A DNA stretch of 64,000 nucleotides from Paenibacillus sp. FSL R10-2782 (GTDB lineage: Bacteria > Bacillota > Bacilli > Paenibacillales > Paenibacillaceae). Where the stretch lies: NCBI RefSeq assembly GCF_038592985.1, contig NZ_CP151951.1, positions 2,781,001-2,845,000 on the forward strand, given 5' to 3'. The position numbers and the translations under genes were made by a program. Positions 34,385 to 43,100 of this stretch are shown here, one piece after another. The notes under the pieces were generated by a model. The model saw nothing but the letters and a program-made list of their open reading frames with translations. It was not told where the DNA came from and made no database searches. Position 1 is the stretch's first letter. The number at the start of each line of letters is the position of its first letter.

Positions 34385-35845
34385 TTATTCGCCCTTAGGA
34401 ACAGTCAAGCCCAAACCTTCGGCTACACGGCGGCCGTAATCAGGATCAGCCTTATAGAAATGTCCAATCTGACGCAGCTTGATTTCATCACTTTCCACCG
34501 GCTTCATCGCACCCACGATATTTTGTACCAGACGCGCACGCTCTTCTTCGCTGAGCAGACGGTACAGGTCACCCGGTTGAGTGTAATGGTCATGATGGTC
34601 ATAAGCTACACTTTGAGCTTCACCTGATACTTCAAAAGGAGAGATTTTGTGTGCTGGTGACTCTTTGGGTCCACCGAGGCTGTTGGGCTCGTAATAGACC
34701 GATCCTCCACCATTATCGTCACTACGCAATGCACCATCACGTTGATAGTTGTGTACTTCTGCATGTGGTCGGTTGATCGGCAGTGAATTGTGGTTTGCGC
34801 CTACACGGTAGCGATGCGCATCTCCATAGGCAAACAGGCGCCCTTGCAGCATTTTATCAGGAGATGCTTCAATACCGGGAACGAACGAACCCGGAGAGAA
34901 CGTTGCCTGCTCTACTTCTGCAAAATAGTTCTCGGGATTACGATTCAATACCATGCGTCCCACCTCGATCAGCGGATAATCCTTTTGCGACCATACCTTC
35001 GTCACATCAAATGGATCAAAGCGGTATGTGTCCGCATCCTCCACAGGCATAATTTGCACATGAAGCCTCCATGCAGGAAAATCACCCTTGTCAATGGCAT
35101 TAAACAGATCTTCGGTATGATAATCCGGGTTTTCACCGGCAATTTTGGCAGCCAGATCTACATCGAGATTTTGTACGCCTTGCTCTGTTTTAAAATGATA
35201 TTTCACCCATACCGCCTGCCCTTCGGCATTGACCCATTTGAACGTGTGGCTACCGAATCCATGCATATGTCTGAGTGTAGCGGGAATGCCGCGATCGGAC
35301 ATCAGAATACTTATTTGATGCAGCGATTCAGGAGATAAGGACCAGAAATCCCAAACGGCATTAGGGTTTTTCAGATGAGTTTGAGGGTGACGTTTTTGCG
35401 TATGAATAAAGTCTGGAAATTTGATCGCATCTCGGATGAAAAATACGGGTGTGTTGTTGCCTACAAGATCGTAATTGCCTTCCTCGGTATAAAACTTCAC
35501 TGCAAAACCACGCGGGTCGCGTACCGTATCGGACGAGCCTTGCTCACCGGCAACCGTAGAAAAACGGATAAACATCGGTGTGCGCTTGCCCACCTCAGAT
35601 AAAAAGCTTGCTTTTGTATAGGCAGATAAATCATTAGTGACTTCAAAATATCCGTGCGCCCCTGCGCCCTTGGCATGAACCACGCGCTCCGGCACACGTT
35701 CCCGGTTAAAATGCGCGAGCTTTTCCAGCAGATGCACATCCTGAATCAATGTAGGCCCGCGTGATCCAGCCGTTATGGAATTTTGATTATCACCGACAGG
35801 AGCGCCCCAGCTGGTAGTCAGGTTGGTTGGTTGTTTACTCATCAT
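34385..35845 (-). CDS. katA: Heme catalase (clade 3 KatA type)
   Basis: 486 residues from ATG 35845 (an ATG pair follows AGAGGTGATTTCA). Landmarks: [17 protein letters not shown] (distal His), [20 protein letters not shown] (distal Asn), [13 protein letters not shown] and the proximal heme signature [14 protein letters not shown] (axial Tyr). The length is that of small-subunit tetrameric catalases, which disproportionate hydrogen peroxide in the cytoplasm. The gene is monocistronic. I did not find a clear PerR box in the 45 bases before the start, but a structured element with T-run lies at 35890-35966. Confidence 0.95.
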   Translation of the reverse strand: MMSKQPTNLTTSWGAPVGDNQNSITAGSRGPTLIQDVHLLEKLAHFNRERVPERVVHAKGAGAHGYFEVTNDLSAYTKASFLSEVGKRTPMFIRFSTVAGEQGSSDTVRDPRGFAVKFYTEEGNYDLVGNNTPVFFIRDAIKFPDFIHTQKRHPQTHLKNPNAVWDFWSLSPESLHQISILMSDRGIPATLRHMHGFGSHTFKWVNAEGQAVWVKYHFKTEQGVQNLDVDLAAKIAGENPDYHTEDLFNAIDKGDFPAWRLHVQIMPVEDADTYRFDPFDVTKVWSQKDYPLIEVGRMVLNRNPENYFAEVEQATFSPGSFVPGIEASPDKMLQGRLFAYGDAHRYRVGANHNSLPINRPHAEVHNYQRDGALRSDDNGGGSVYYEPNSLGGPKESPAHKISPFEVSGEAQSVAYDHHDHYTQPGDLYRLLSEEERARLVQNIVGAMKPVESDEIKLRQIGHFYKADPDYGRRVAEGLGLTVPKGE

Positions 35846-35889
35846 TGAAATCACCTCTTGAATGAATTAGTTGGATATATGCTGTAATC

Positions 35890-35966
35890 AAAAAACCTCC
35901 CGCCTCTGGTGCCGAATATCTGAAAAAACCAGGGGGAAATTCAGACGGCTTCAAGATCGGGAGGTC
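35890..35966 (-). terminator. Large bulged hairpin with T-run upstream of katA
   Basis: On the minus strand ACCTCCCG (35958-35965) pairs with CGGGAGGT (35895-35902), which runs into TTTTTT. Inside, GCCG/CGGC, TCTGA/TCAGA and CTGGT/ACCAG can pair in alternative ways. It lies between the cysC stop and the catalase start, so it terminates the cysC transcript, or it acts as a leader attenuator for katA. Confidence 0.6.
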
Positions 35967-36039
35967 TATTCTATTTAAACATGAATTCCATTTTAGATAA
36001 TGAAGATTTCAGGAAGATTTGAAAAAGGTTTGACGAAGA

Positions 36040-36642
36040 TTAGAGCAGCAGCTGCTCTCTGTCGAGAAAATCCAGTATATCCTGAACCGACTGGGTAATC
36101 TCCCGGCCTTCAGTGGATACGATGAGTTCAGGCTCCAAAGGTGCTTCATAAGGCGCATCAATACCGGTAAAATGGCGTATTTCTCCGGCTCTTGCCTTCT
36201 TGTACATGCCTTTGGGATCACGTCGCTCGCATTCCTCCAGACTGCACTGGATATAAATTTCATAACAGCCTTCCTGCTGCAAGATATCCTTGACCATTTC
36301 CCGATCCTCACGATAAGGAGAGATCGTAGCGCAAATCGTCAACACCCCCGCATGTGACATCAGCTTCGCTACTTCAGCAATACGACGGATGTTTTCTTTG
36401 CGGTCAGCGGGCAGGAAACCCAGATTGCGATTTAAACCATGCCGAACATTATCCCCATCCAAAATAAACGTGTGTATGCCTCGTGCAAATAGTGCTTTTT
36501 CCAGTGTGGAGGATACCGTTGATTTCCCCGAGCCAGACAGTCCCGTAAACCAAAGTACTGGACTTTTATGCCCATTCAGAAGCTGGCGCGCTTGCTTGTC
36601 AACGTCTGACGCATGCCAGGTGACGTTTGGATTTGGATTCAT
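36040..36642 (-). CDS. cysC: Adenylylsulfate (APS) kinase
   Basis: 200 residues after AAAAGGAGAGTGCTGA. Walker [10 protein letters not shown] near residue 34, the APS-binding [16 protein letters not shown] and FIxxDRxENIRR-type element ([19 protein letters not shown]), YREDREM and [14 protein letters not shown] (lid). It phosphorylates adenylylsulfate to PAPS with ATP, in sulfate assimilation or sulfonation. The usual partners (ATP sulfurylase, PAPS reductase) are not next to it, so it may serve sulfation or act as a stand-alone copy. Confidence 0.95.
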   Translation of the reverse strand: MNPNPNVTWHASDVDKQARQLLNGHKSPVLWFTGLSGSGKSTVSSTLEKALFARGIHTFILDGDNVRHGLNRNLGFLPADRKENIRRIAEVAKLMSHAGVLTICATISPYREDREMVKDILQQEGCYEIYIQCSLEECERRDPKGMYKKARAGEIRHFTGIDAPYEAPLEPELIVSTEGREITQSVQDILDFLDREQLLL

Positions 36643-36730
36643 TCAGCACTCTCCTTTTTCATAACTTATCATAGTATATAGTTATTGAAACACGTCCCCC
36701 AGCTTTAGGAAAGACCGTGTTTAAAGGCGT

Positions 36731-37594
36731 TCAAGGTACGCTGCCCTGCTGTGTGATCCAGCACCGCAAAAACAATCCATATCCTTCATCTACTAGCACT
36801 CGCTTGAACCAGACAGCAACCTCTTCTGGCTTATTGCGGAATACCCCACAGCCATAGGCTCCCAGCACAAGATGCTCTACCCCGTTTTGCACAGCCAAAC
36901 TGAGTATGTAACGGATTCGCTCCAGCATCACTTCACCAATCCGATTTACCTGCTCTGGCTCCCGTTCTCGCACAACTCCAGCATTAACAGCAGGTGCGGT
37001 CAGGAAAGCGACTTGGTACGGCTTCTCCAGCAGCATTCCCTGATCATCCCGAAACACTGGCACATCAGGCGAATAAATCATATAATCCGAATAAAAACAG
37101 CTCCGCAGCTTCCGGTTGTGCTGGTACATTTCTTCCATTTGTGAAATACAGGGATACAATGCTGATGATCGAGCCAGGCTTTCCTCCTGTGCCTGACTGC
37201 CTCCGAGAAATCCGCCCCCCGGATTTTTGGCGGATGCAAAATTCAGACACGCCACGTGATCCATCTTCTCCACCACCTGAAGCCTGTAAGCCGCTTCCAA
37301 TGTGCTTTCTCCCGTAACTTCCATCTTCTCATGAATCGTCTGCTACGCCAGCCGAGAAGACTCTGATGCTCCTTTTAATAGAAGAATCTTTTCCTCAGCC
37401 TCCTGTTTTACAGCCACAAGCTGAGACGGTGCATATAGCTTCGAGCCTGTGATGGCATTGCTTACCTCTTGTGCAATATTCACTTGTGCCTGTTTGGTAT
37501 TCGTATAATATCCATTTTCCAAAATAGATAGCGTTACCTGTGCCATATGTGATCGAGTATCTCGATTGCTCCGGGGGTTCACGGTATGTTTCAT
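36731..37594 (-). pseudogene. PARG-like macrodomain protein (TIGR02452 family) with in-frame amber codon
   Basis: GGAGGAGTAGCCATC precedes ATG 37594. One frame of 288 codons runs to 36731 but contains TAG at 37343-37345 (reading SRLA, stop, QTIHEKMEVTGEST). The N-terminal part (MAQVTLSILENGYYTNTKQA) and the macrodomain core (CLNFASAKNPGGGFLGGSQA, the GGG loop; ESLARSSALYP; VLGAYGCGVFRNKPEEVAVW) match the TIGR02452 family of bacterial poly(ADP-ribose) glycohydrolase-like proteins. Apart from this one codon the gene looks intact. It is the third gene of the ADP-ribose operon. Confidence 0.85.
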
Positions 37595-37599
37595 GATGG

Positions 37600-38082
37600 C
37601 TACTCCTCCTTTTGCAGTACATCCTCACGTAGTTTTGTTAATATTTCCCCAAGCCAATTCGTGCCTCGCCATGATTTACGATAGCATATGCGGGCATCTG
37701 TTTCAGCCAATCCTACCCCCCAAATCGTGTCCGTTGGACTAGCCTCAACCAGCGTAGTTCCTTTCGTTTTGAGCAGATGCTTAAGTAAATTCGGATTTTG
37801 TATAAATTTAGCGTAGTTGCCGTCATACACAAATTGTTGGCAATTCGCCTCCCACAAGGATTGATCAAATCCGTGCACACTACGTCCTCGGGCTTTTTGC
37901 TCACGCGGGGTAGGGGCTTGCATAATTTTACTGGCCACCTCCTCATCTCCAAAAAGCTGTGCTTTTTTAAGCATCATATATTGCTCCGCGCAGTTGAACT
38001 CCAATCCATCCACGATAAACACAGAGGGATACCATTGTGAAAATGGCGACTGACTGCGATAAAAAAATGTAAACTTTTCCAC
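37600..38082 (-). CDS. NADAR-family protein (ADP-ribose N-glycosidase, YbiA/DUF1768 fold)
   Basis: 160 residues from GTG 38082, which follows AGAGGAATTATC; a longer frame from 38109 is less well placed. Typical sequence: FYRSQSPFSQWYPSVFIVDG, FNCAEQYMMLKKAQLFGDEE, REQKARGRSVHGFDQSLWE and TDTIWGVGL with a WRGTNWLGEIL end. NADAR proteins cleave N-glycosidic bonds of ADP-ribosylated guanine or of riboflavin intermediates. Here the neighbours (Nudix before, PARG-like macrodomain after, 5 bases apart) point to ADP-ribose removal. Five genes of this kind are not needed for primary metabolism, so a defence or repair role is plausible. Confidence 0.9.
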   Translation of the reverse strand: MEKFTFFYRSQSPFSQWYPSVFIVDGLEFNCAEQYMMLKKAQLFGDEEVASKIMQAPTPREQKARGRSVHGFDQSLWEANCQQFVYDGNYAKFIQNPNLLKHLLKTKGTTLVEASPTDTIWGVGLAETDARICYRKSWRGTNWLGEILTKLREDVLQKEE

Positions 38083-38109
38083 GATAATTCCTCTTTTCAT
38101 ATCCTTCAT

Positions 38110-39024
38110 CTACATAAAACGCGGCCGGGGCTTGAATCGGTATAACTTGGACGGACGATGTCCGGCCGCCTTTCTATATTCATTCGTCTCTTCCACAAGC
38201 TCGGCTATTTTGCGACGGAAGGCTGCGGCCAACAGCTCCTTACCCAGAATAATTTCATATACCTGTTGAAGCTCGCTCAATGTAAACAGGGCTGGCATCA
38301 GGTGGAAAGCGATATCTGTATATTCTATTTTGCTGCGCAAACGCTCAATTCCGTACACAATAATTTTGGCATGGTCAAAAGCAATTCCTTGGGATTTCAG
38401 CACTTCTCGCTTGATCTCAATGGTTTTCCCCTTGAGAATTTCAGTCACTTTTACTTTGGCTGACAGGTGAATATCCCCGTGCTTCAATGTAATGTTAATA
38501 TCTTGTTCCCATCTGTAACCGTCCGACTGATTCGTCCGCGTCTCCTGAGCCACATTGTAGTCCAACTCAAACCATTGGGCATCCGCAGCATCATCTCCAG
38601 CTTGTACCTCCAGTGAATCGTGGTCTACCAATGCCATGTAAGCGCAGCTGATGACCCGCGTACGTGGATCACGTGCTACATCTCCCCACGTATATAGCTG
38701 CTCCATATAAATCCGGTCTACATTCGTTTCTGTCTTAAGCTCACGTCGTGCAGCTTCTTCCAGGCTTTCATCCATCCCTACAAAGCCGCCTGGCAACGCC
38801 CACTGTCCCAGAAACGGATGCTCCCCCCTCTGGATCAGAAGTAGCTGGAGTGTCTTCTCCGGTAGCTTGCGGTAATTGTGCTGGAGCTGATCCATCACAG
38901 TAAAAAGCAGCATATCCACCGTTACCGATGGACGCTCATACTGATTGGCATCATATGCAGCCAAAAATTGTTCCTCCGTCATGCCGCTATGATTGTGCTT
39001 CGATGTATTTGTCAATTGCGTCAC
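38110..39024 (-). CDS. Nudix hydrolase/NrtR-like regulator with C-terminal winged helix
   Basis: 304 residues. Start codon is GTG with AGGTAG close by; an internal ATG (MTEEQFLAAYD) is an alternative. Residues 35-175 form a Nudix domain with box GGFVGMDESLEEAARRELKT followed by ETNV; the usual Glu-Glu of REUxEE is Thr-Glu. Residues 230-300 form an NrtR-type winged helix (LMPALFTLSELQQVYEIILG, AFRRKIAELVEETN). Such fusions sense ADP-ribose or hydrolyse it and regulate NAD metabolism genes. It heads a tight operon with NADAR and PARG-like genes. A dyad AACATTG-N13-CAATGTT upstream may be its own operator. Confidence 0.88.
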   Translation of the reverse strand: MTQLTNTSKHNHSGMTEEQFLAAYDANQYERPSVTVDMLLFTVMDQLQHNYRKLPEKTLQLLLIQRGEHPFLGQWALPGGFVGMDESLEEAARRELKTETNVDRIYMEQLYTWGDVARDPRTRVISCAYMALVDHDSLEVQAGDDAADAQWFELDYNVAQETRTNQSDGYRWEQDINITLKHGDIHLSAKVKVTEILKGKTIEIKREVLKSQGIAFDHAKIIVYGIERLRSKIEYTDIAFHLMPALFTLSELQQVYEIILGKELLAAAFRRKIAELVEETNEYRKAAGHRPSKLYRFKPRPRFM

Positions 39025-39084
39025 CTACCTGTTTATATTTGGGTAATAGTTGTTTCTAAATCAAGCAGCGGAAACAGCTTATGT

Positions 39085-39111
39085 AACATTGTTTTATTTT
39101 AAATCAATGTT
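39085..39111. promoter_or_regulatory. Candidate operator AACATTG-N13-CAATGTT
   Basis: Perfect 7-base arms in the 60 bases before the Nudix-regulator gene; a further AATGTTAA copy follows at 39120. Suitable for autoregulation. Confidence 0.5.
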
Positions 39112-39231
39112 AAAAACAAAATGTTAATATCAACACAGTAATATATAAATCATGCTTCGTCAACAGCATCTTCATGAAATACGTCCCAATCCAGATAAAG
39201 GACACCGCATTCCTATGTCTAAAAAAAGAAA

Positions 39232-39267
39232 AGAGAAGCCCTCGTTTTGTATCGACCGGGCTTCTCT
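39232..39267 (-). terminator. Terminator after the NRPS/glycosyltransferase operon
   Basis: On the minus strand AGAGAAGCCC pairs with GGGCTTCTCT, followed by TTTCTTTTTTT, 22 bases after the glycosyltransferase stop. Confidence 0.88.
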
Positions 39268-39288
39268 GCCAGCTAAACCTGGCTTCCT

Positions 39289-40170
39289 TTACTTATACCA
39301 AAGATCTTCTATTTCAAGCTCCTGTAAACTGCTCAAAAACGATTTTGAGTTATCAACATAAAGCTCGGTATCGATATAGTACAGTTTTTTATCATGCAAA
39401 CATTGATCAATATAATCTGCATTCAATATACTTTTATCCTCTACATTGGCGGCAAATGCCTGTAGCTTGGGAAGCGCGGTTTTCTGATATTCAAGCCACG
39501 AATGATGGAATCCTGCTGGTTCTTCCAGACAATAGATGTCTTGGTACAGTGCTTCAGCAATCCCCTTCTTCCTGAGATAGTCAGATGAGAATGGCATACT
39601 TTTAAAATACCGGCCTGTCATGGCAAATACGCGATAGCTCCAATGAGGAGCGCCATGATTGGATTGGCAAAAAAGATTCAGAAAGAATACAGAGTAGTGC
39701 ATTTTTATCGTAATAATCTCATGCTTCTTCACTTCTGAAACCAAACGATCCGCCATCCGGCTATCAATGATCTCATCGAAATCAGCTAAAATGATTATAT
39801 CATCGTCCTCAACCTTATCCCGCAAAATAGAGGCACTTTGGTTTCGTTGGCAAGCTTCGTTATGAAACGCGCTGTTGTAGCTAAGCAGACGCCAGTACCA
39901 GCGGTCAAAATGATCCGCACCGCAGCTATCCACATTAAAATACAATGATTCCTTCTCTGGTTTGCGAAACAGCTCATCGGCATGAAATGGATGATGAATG
40001 ACTTTGGGGCCAAGAACATCCACATTAAAGTTGAGGGGCTTCTCCAAATAACTGAACGTCTTGTTGGCTTCGATCACATGCAGCTCGTCAATCCAGCGGG
40101 CGTTTTCTTTTATTTTGATATCAGCAATCCGGTTTTCATTAAAAAAAGGGCAAAATTCGTATATTTTCAT
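39289..40170 (-). CDS. GT17-like glycosyltransferase, coupled to the NRPS genes
   Basis: 293 residues. Sequence start MKIYEFCPFFNENRIADIKI with WIDELHVIEANKTFSYLEKP is typical of glycosyltransferase family 17 (beta-1,4-N-acetylglucosaminyltransferase III-like). The nucleotide-sugar/metal motif is in IILADFDEIIDSRMADRL. A late segment PAGFHHSWLEYQ is also family-like. The ATG overlaps the NRPS stop (ATGA), and AAAGGAGG lies inside the NRPS end, so the two are made together. No signal peptide. It probably adds a sugar to the peptide product or to its precursor; the sugar cannot be predicted. Confidence 0.85.
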   Translation of the reverse strand: MKIYEFCPFFNENRIADIKIKENARWIDELHVIEANKTFSYLEKPLNFNVDVLGPKVIHHPFHADELFRKPEKESLYFNVDSCGADHFDRWYWRLLSYNSAFHNEACQRNQSASILRDKVEDDDIIILADFDEIIDSRMADRLVSEVKKHEIITIKMHYSVFFLNLFCQSNHGAPHWSYRVFAMTGRYFKSMPFSSDYLRKKGIAEALYQDIYCLEEPAGFHHSWLEYQKTALPKLQAFAANVEDKSILNADYIDQCLHDKKLYYIDTELYVDNSKSFLSSLQELEIEDLWYK

Positions 40171-43100
40171 AGCAGGAAGCCTCCTTTCACTATCATAGTA
40201 TTTGGACGAACATCAATGCTTTGGCACAGATAGCCGGATATTAAGCGTACAAATTCAGTAATCGTCCGGTCTTCATAATGCAGTGAACTGTAATAGCAGG
40301 TTAAACTTAATCGATCATGTTTAAGGCTTGCCGTCATATTTAGCTTGTAAGCGGAGGGGTTGTCCGCCGAGTTCGTATTTCCGTAAGGAAGGGCCAAAGG
40401 CTCGTACAAATCATCAGCCAGCCCGTTCATTTCCTCGGATTGATAATGAAAAAGCATGTGTGTTCCGTCTTTTAGCGGCTCCGTATGGGAATCCATATCC
40501 TGCATCAAATATCGTAGAATAAAGTAATCCAGTCCTTCAGATGGAATATGCTGCAATGTGCGCTTGACATGCTCCAGTACAGCCTCCCCATTTTTAGATA
40601 ACCCCTCTTCCGGGATCTGAATTCGAATGGGATAAGCTCCGGCAAAAAAACCGATCGTACGATCAATTACAATCCCAGGCAAAAAGGACTCACGCTGATA
40701 AGACATCACATGGAGCAGCAAATCCGATTGCCTTTTCAATTGGAAACAAGCCTGTGACAATGCCGTAAGTATCAAGCTCAGCGGTGTAGTATGCTGCTTG
40801 ACAGCCACCGCTTTTAAAAGTCGAATATGTTCCTCTCCTTCAAGCAAATCTTGTGTTATGGTAGTCATATGACGGTGGAGAGGCCGTGTCTCCGATTCCG
40901 TGTCAACCTGTAAAGACTTGCCGCCTTCCACAACCTTGGCCCAGAAGGCTGATGCGTCAGGAGAAAGGCCTTTTGCCGCATATTGTGTCAATCCCATGCA
41001 CCAATCCCGATAGCTGCTTTCTTCCTCCCTATGCAGGAGCCAATCACTCCCCTTTTCCAGTAATAGAAGATGCCTCAAGTCTTCCAAAAAAATGTTTATG
41101 GATATCCCGTCAAAAATTAAATGATGGAACAGGAGCAATACCACCTGCCGTCTCTCTCCGCGATAATGGTCAAACAGCACGACTTTCCATAAAGGTCCAG
41201 CCCCGATGTCAAATCCATGCTGAGCATTCGAGCAGTATTCCGAAATGTAGGCGTCATGTGAGCCCGGGACCGTTTGCAAATCTACATAAGAAACAACCTG
41301 TTCCACACTTATGGTCTGCTCATATTGATACCATTCATTATGATCCAGCTGAGCAAATGACAAGCGTAGCGCCGCATGTTTGTTCCATAGTGCCTCCAGG
41401 GAAGAGTCCAGCAATTGTCTGGGGATGTATTTCTTGAGCAGAGCCAGGTAAGGTACATTAAACATGTTGCGATTCAGCAGATCTCTTTGAAAAAAACGTT
41501 TTTGTACAGCAGACAGTGGAAATCCGTCATTCGGGTACACCTTTTTTATCGTCTGAATATATGGGATATGCCTATCCGAACAAAGGGCAGTTACAGTTTC
41601 CGTCCTGGCTTTACTCAATGCAAGGGCCAAACGTTCGATGGTCTGTTCACGAAATATTTGGTTGACTGTAACCGGATATCCGCTTTTTTGCAGCATGCTG
41701 GCTATACGCAGCGCATGAAGCGAATGCCCTCCCAACGTGTGAAAATCTTCATCCTTACGGATAGTCTCAAGCTGCAGAACCTTGCTCCAAATCTCTTCAA
41801 TAATTTGTTCCAATTCAGTTTTTGGACTGGAATTTGGTTCTTTATGGCTGTTCTGGCTTTCCGGTAAAGGAAGCTTTTTACGGTCGATTTTCCCATTAGC
41901 TGTTAATGGGAACGACTTCAGCCAAATGTAACGGAAGGGTAGCATATAAGCCGGAAGCACCTCAGCCATAAACGTATGAAGCTCTCCCTCCCGCTCCTCC
42001 TCTTCCGCTGTATAGTAAGCGATCAGCCGTAATTCACCGTGAAGCTCGCGGGCAGCAACCAGACATTCTTTCACGACAGGATAGCGGCCAAGCCTGAACT
42101 CGACTTCGCCAGGTTCGATTCGATAGCCGCGAAGCTTCACCTGATCGTCAACCCGTCCAATATACTCGATATTACCGTCCGGTAGCCATTTCGCCCGATC
42201 TCCTGTACGATAAAGAACCCGATTTCCTCCTCTTTCACGATCTTTGGCAGAAGTATAGGGATTCGGAGTAAACGCATGCTGTGTCAATTGGTTTTGCAGC
42301 CAATAGCCCCTCGCAACCCCGTCTCCTCCTACATATAGTTCCCCGACCGCCCCGATAGGCTGAATACGTCCCTGTTTGTCCAGGATATAACAAGTCGAAT
42401 TACTAATCGGCTTGCCGATGGGGATATCTTGCTCAAAAGTCTCTTTGATTCGATAGCTCGTTGAAAACGTGGTGTTCTCCGTTGGGCCATATACATTAAG
42501 AATCGAAAGCTCTGAATAGGCCAGCCGGATACGGTTTATATGCTTAGTCGATAAAACTTCCCCGCCCACGACCAACCATTTAAGTTCAGCAAACATCTTT
42601 TCATTTTCTTCAATCCATTGATTGCACAATGCGGAACTTAGCCATAGTGTATTAATTTTCCACTCCTTCATTCGATGCTCCAGCAGCTGGATATTGAGAA
42701 GATCATCTTTTGAAACTACAAACAGACGACCTCCGTTTAGCAACGTCCCCCAAATTTCAAACGTGGAAGCGTCAAAAACAGGCGAACCTGTATAAAGCAA
42801 CCTGATGTCAGAGGAAAACGGGATATAGCTGGTGTTTTTAACCAAGCGGATGACATTGCGATGTTCTACCATCACGCCTTTCGGTTTTCCCGTTGAGCCG
42901 GATGTATACAGTAGGTAAGCAAGGTCATTAGGAGCAATTATAGGCTCCTTCTCTACTTGCGGTACAACTCCAGTCTGGTCAAAACGCTCTATATCAATCA
43001 GTTTTAAATGGATTCCATTACAGGCTTTCGAGATACCTTCCGCTCCTTTATGTGAGGTGATGATGGTGTCCAGCTTGGCGTCCTCGATCAATTCGCGTGT

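Noticed and set aside
36040..39024. Joining cysC to the ADP-ribose operon
   Set aside because: An 88-base gap and a separate ribosome site lie between them, and the functions do not connect; co-transcription is possible but not shown.
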